Below, one piece after another: positions 5,725-6,932 of a stretch of DNA of 6,932 nt. The position numbers were made by a program, and so were the translations under genes. This stretch comes from Syntrophaceae bacterium (GTDB lineage Bacteria > Desulfobacterota > Syntrophorhabdia > Syntrophorhabdales > WCHB1-27): assembly GCA_003165115.1 (NCBI GenBank), contig PLSJ01000295.1, forward strand, positions 1-6,932, given 5' to 3'. The notes below the pieces were generated by a model. The model worked only from the letters and a program-made list of their open reading frames with translations, had not been told where the DNA came from and did not search any database. The stretch's first letter is position 1; every line of letters starts with the position of its first letter.

Positions 5725-6932
5725 TCACTCACTTGACGGGCCGTTGAGGTTTCGCCCGTCCCCTCCGCCCAACACCTTATAGAGTGTTATCAGGTAATTG
5801 AGCCGGGCCAGCCGAAGCGTGATGAGACCCTGCTGCGCGGCATAGAGAGAGCGCTGCGCATCGAGGACGTTCAGGTAGCTGTCGATTCCTTTCAGGTAGC
5901 GGGCATTGGAGAGATTGTAGGTCGCTTCCGTTGCCTCGACAAGGGACTCCTGGGCCGCTATCTGGTCTCCCACGGTACCACGGCCGGCAAGCACGTCGGC
6001 CACCTCCCTGAAAGCCGTCTGGATAGCCTTCTCATACTGGGCGAGAAATATGTCACGGTCGACTTTCGCGACCTGAAGGCTTGCCCATCTTGAGCCGGCA
6101 TCGAAGATCGGCAGCGTGACGGCCGGTGCAAAGGTCCAGACGCCGGAACCGCCCTTGAACAGACCGGACAGGTCCATGCTGCTTGAACCGACGCTGGTGG
6201 ACAGGGTGATGCTGGGGAAGAGGGCTGCCCGCGCGGCGCCTATGTTGGCGTTGGCGGACTTGAGCTGGTTCTCCGCCTGAAGGATGTCGGGCCGTCGGAG
6301 GAGGGGCGTGGAGGAGAGACCGGCGGATATATCCTTTGGCGGCGTCACCGCATTCAGCTCTCCCGGCAACAGCTCGGGGGGCACGGGTGCGCCGACCAAA
6401 AGGTCCAGCGCGTTTTCGTCCTGGGCCACGAGTCGGGTATACCCCGCGACGTCCACCCGCGCCGAGTCAACCGTGGTTTGGGCCTGGCGCAGGTCCAGCT
6501 CGGATGAGGCGCCGACGTCGAAACGGCGCTTAACCAGGTTGTAGGTGGACTGCCGGGCCTCAAGCGTCGATTGCGCGAGCTTCAGGTTCTCGTTGTCCGC
6601 GGCGTAGGCCAGGTACGTGGAGGCAACCTCCGCCATCAGCGATATGTGCGCGCTGCGCAGGGCCTGCCCGGTCGCAAGGTACTGCTCAAGGGCGCTCTCT
6701 TTGAGGCTTCGAATACGACCGAAAAAGTCGATCTCCCAGGAGGTGATCCCCAGGCCGACGTCGTAGTATCTGAGGGTCCCGGCTTTGCCTGTCGGAGAGA
6801 GAAAGTTCGGCACCTTCTCCTCGTTGAGGCCGCCAAGAGCGTTGACCGTGGGAAACAGCTCGGCCCTCTGGATGCGGTAAAGGTTCCGAGCCCTTTCGAT
6901 GTTTAATGCCGCAATCCGCAGGTCGCGGTTGT
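5725..6932 (-). CDS. RND-type outer-membrane efflux factor (OprM/NodT family), 5' end cut by window edge
   Basis: Seen: the frame is open to the right edge and shows 401 residues, beginning NRDLRIAALNIERAR. There is an in-frame GTG at 6813, but clear family sequence continues upstream of it, so that is not the start. Landmarks by visible residue: LFPTVNALGGL (25-35), SWEIDFFGR (64-72), LLRRPDILQAE (210-220), GAARAALFPSI (231-241), TLPIFDAG (272-279) and LDAQRSLYAAQQ (356-367). These are hallmarks of the OprM/CusC/NodT branch with two TolC-like repeats. About 60-80 residues, including the signal peptide and any lipobox cysteine, are missing. Known: a trimer forms the outer-membrane beta-barrel and periplasmic alpha-helical tunnel for drugs or other toxic compounds delivered by an inner-membrane pump and adaptor. 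Those partners are expected just beyond the edge. The gene ends 6 bases before the small membrane protein gene. Confidence 0.93.
   Translation of the reverse strand, partial: NRDLRIAALNIERARNLYRIQRAELFPTVNALGGLNEEKVPNFLSPTGKAGTLRYYDVGLGITSWEIDFFGRIRSLKESALEQYLATGQALRSAHISLMAEVASTYLAYAADNENLKLAQSTLEARQSTYNLVKRRFDVGASSELDLRQAQTTVDSARVDVAGYTRLVAQDENALDLLVGAPVPPELLPGELNAVTPPKDISAGLSSTPLLRRPDILQAENQLKSANANIGAARAALFPSITLSTSVGSSSMDLSGLFKGGSGVWTFAPAVTLPIFDAGSRWASLQVAKVDRDIFLAQYEKAIQTAFREVADVLAGRGTVGDQIAAQESLVEATEATYNLSNARYLKGIDSYLNVLDAQRSLYAAQQGLITLRLARLNYLITLYKVLGGGDGRNLNGPSSE

Noticed and set aside
6811..6813. GTG as the start of the outer-membrane factor
   Set aside because: Conserved OprM/NodT sequence continues upstream of it to the window edge, so the gene is cut by the edge and does not start there.
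1..6932. CRISPR arrays, insertion sequences, tRNA or rRNA genes, phage genes
   Set aside because: Coding sequence fills nearly the whole window. I saw no regularly spaced repeats, transposase motifs, terminal inverted repeats or cloverleaf-like sequences.

Overview
The window comes from a Gram-negative bacterium with moderately high GC (high fifties by eye). The evidence is an OprM/NodT-type outer-membrane efflux protein, a Liv-type periplasmic binding protein with a Sec signal peptide, strong GGAGG ribosome sites and tightly packed operons. The gene mix (nickel-pincer racemase, IlvD/Edd dehydratase, split UxaA-type lyase, Liv-type uptake) suits an anaerobic or syntrophic Desulfobacterota-like organism or another proteobacterium. 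That placement is a guess. Every gene I can support lies on the minus strand, so transcription runs from high to low coordinates.

Upstream part (6932 down to 5032): the end of a probable RND multidrug-efflux operon. It holds the C-terminal 401 residues of an OprM/NodT-type outer-membrane factor, then a previously easy-to-miss 34-residue single-span membrane protein at 5614-5718, then a TetR-family repressor. Gaps are only 6 and 12 bases, so the three are probably co-transcribed. The inner-membrane pump and adaptor should lie beyond the right edge.

Spacer (4883-5031): no obvious terminator for the efflux operon. It contains a good extended -10 promoter (TGGTATAAT) for the next operon, and a short leader hairpin followed by six U just before the ribosome site.

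Downstream part (4882 down to 1): a five-gene catabolic-looking operon. The order is an IlvD/Edd-family [Fe-S] dehydratase, a LarA-family nickel-pincer 2-hydroxyacid racemase/epimerase with all key residues, the small SAF subunit and large subunit of a split UxaA/SuyAB-type lyase (ATGA overlap), and the first 128 residues of a Liv-type ABC substrate-binding protein that runs off the left edge. Gaps are 31, 35, -4 and 16 bases. Taken together this looks like uptake of a hydroxy acid, inversion of its 2-hydroxyl centre by the nickel enzyme, and removal of water (or sulfite) by one or both lyases. The substrate cannot be read from the sequence. Sugar acids (aldonate/uronate-derived) and C3/C6 sulfonates are the two candidates I consider most plausible. 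The combination is the most interesting thing in the window.
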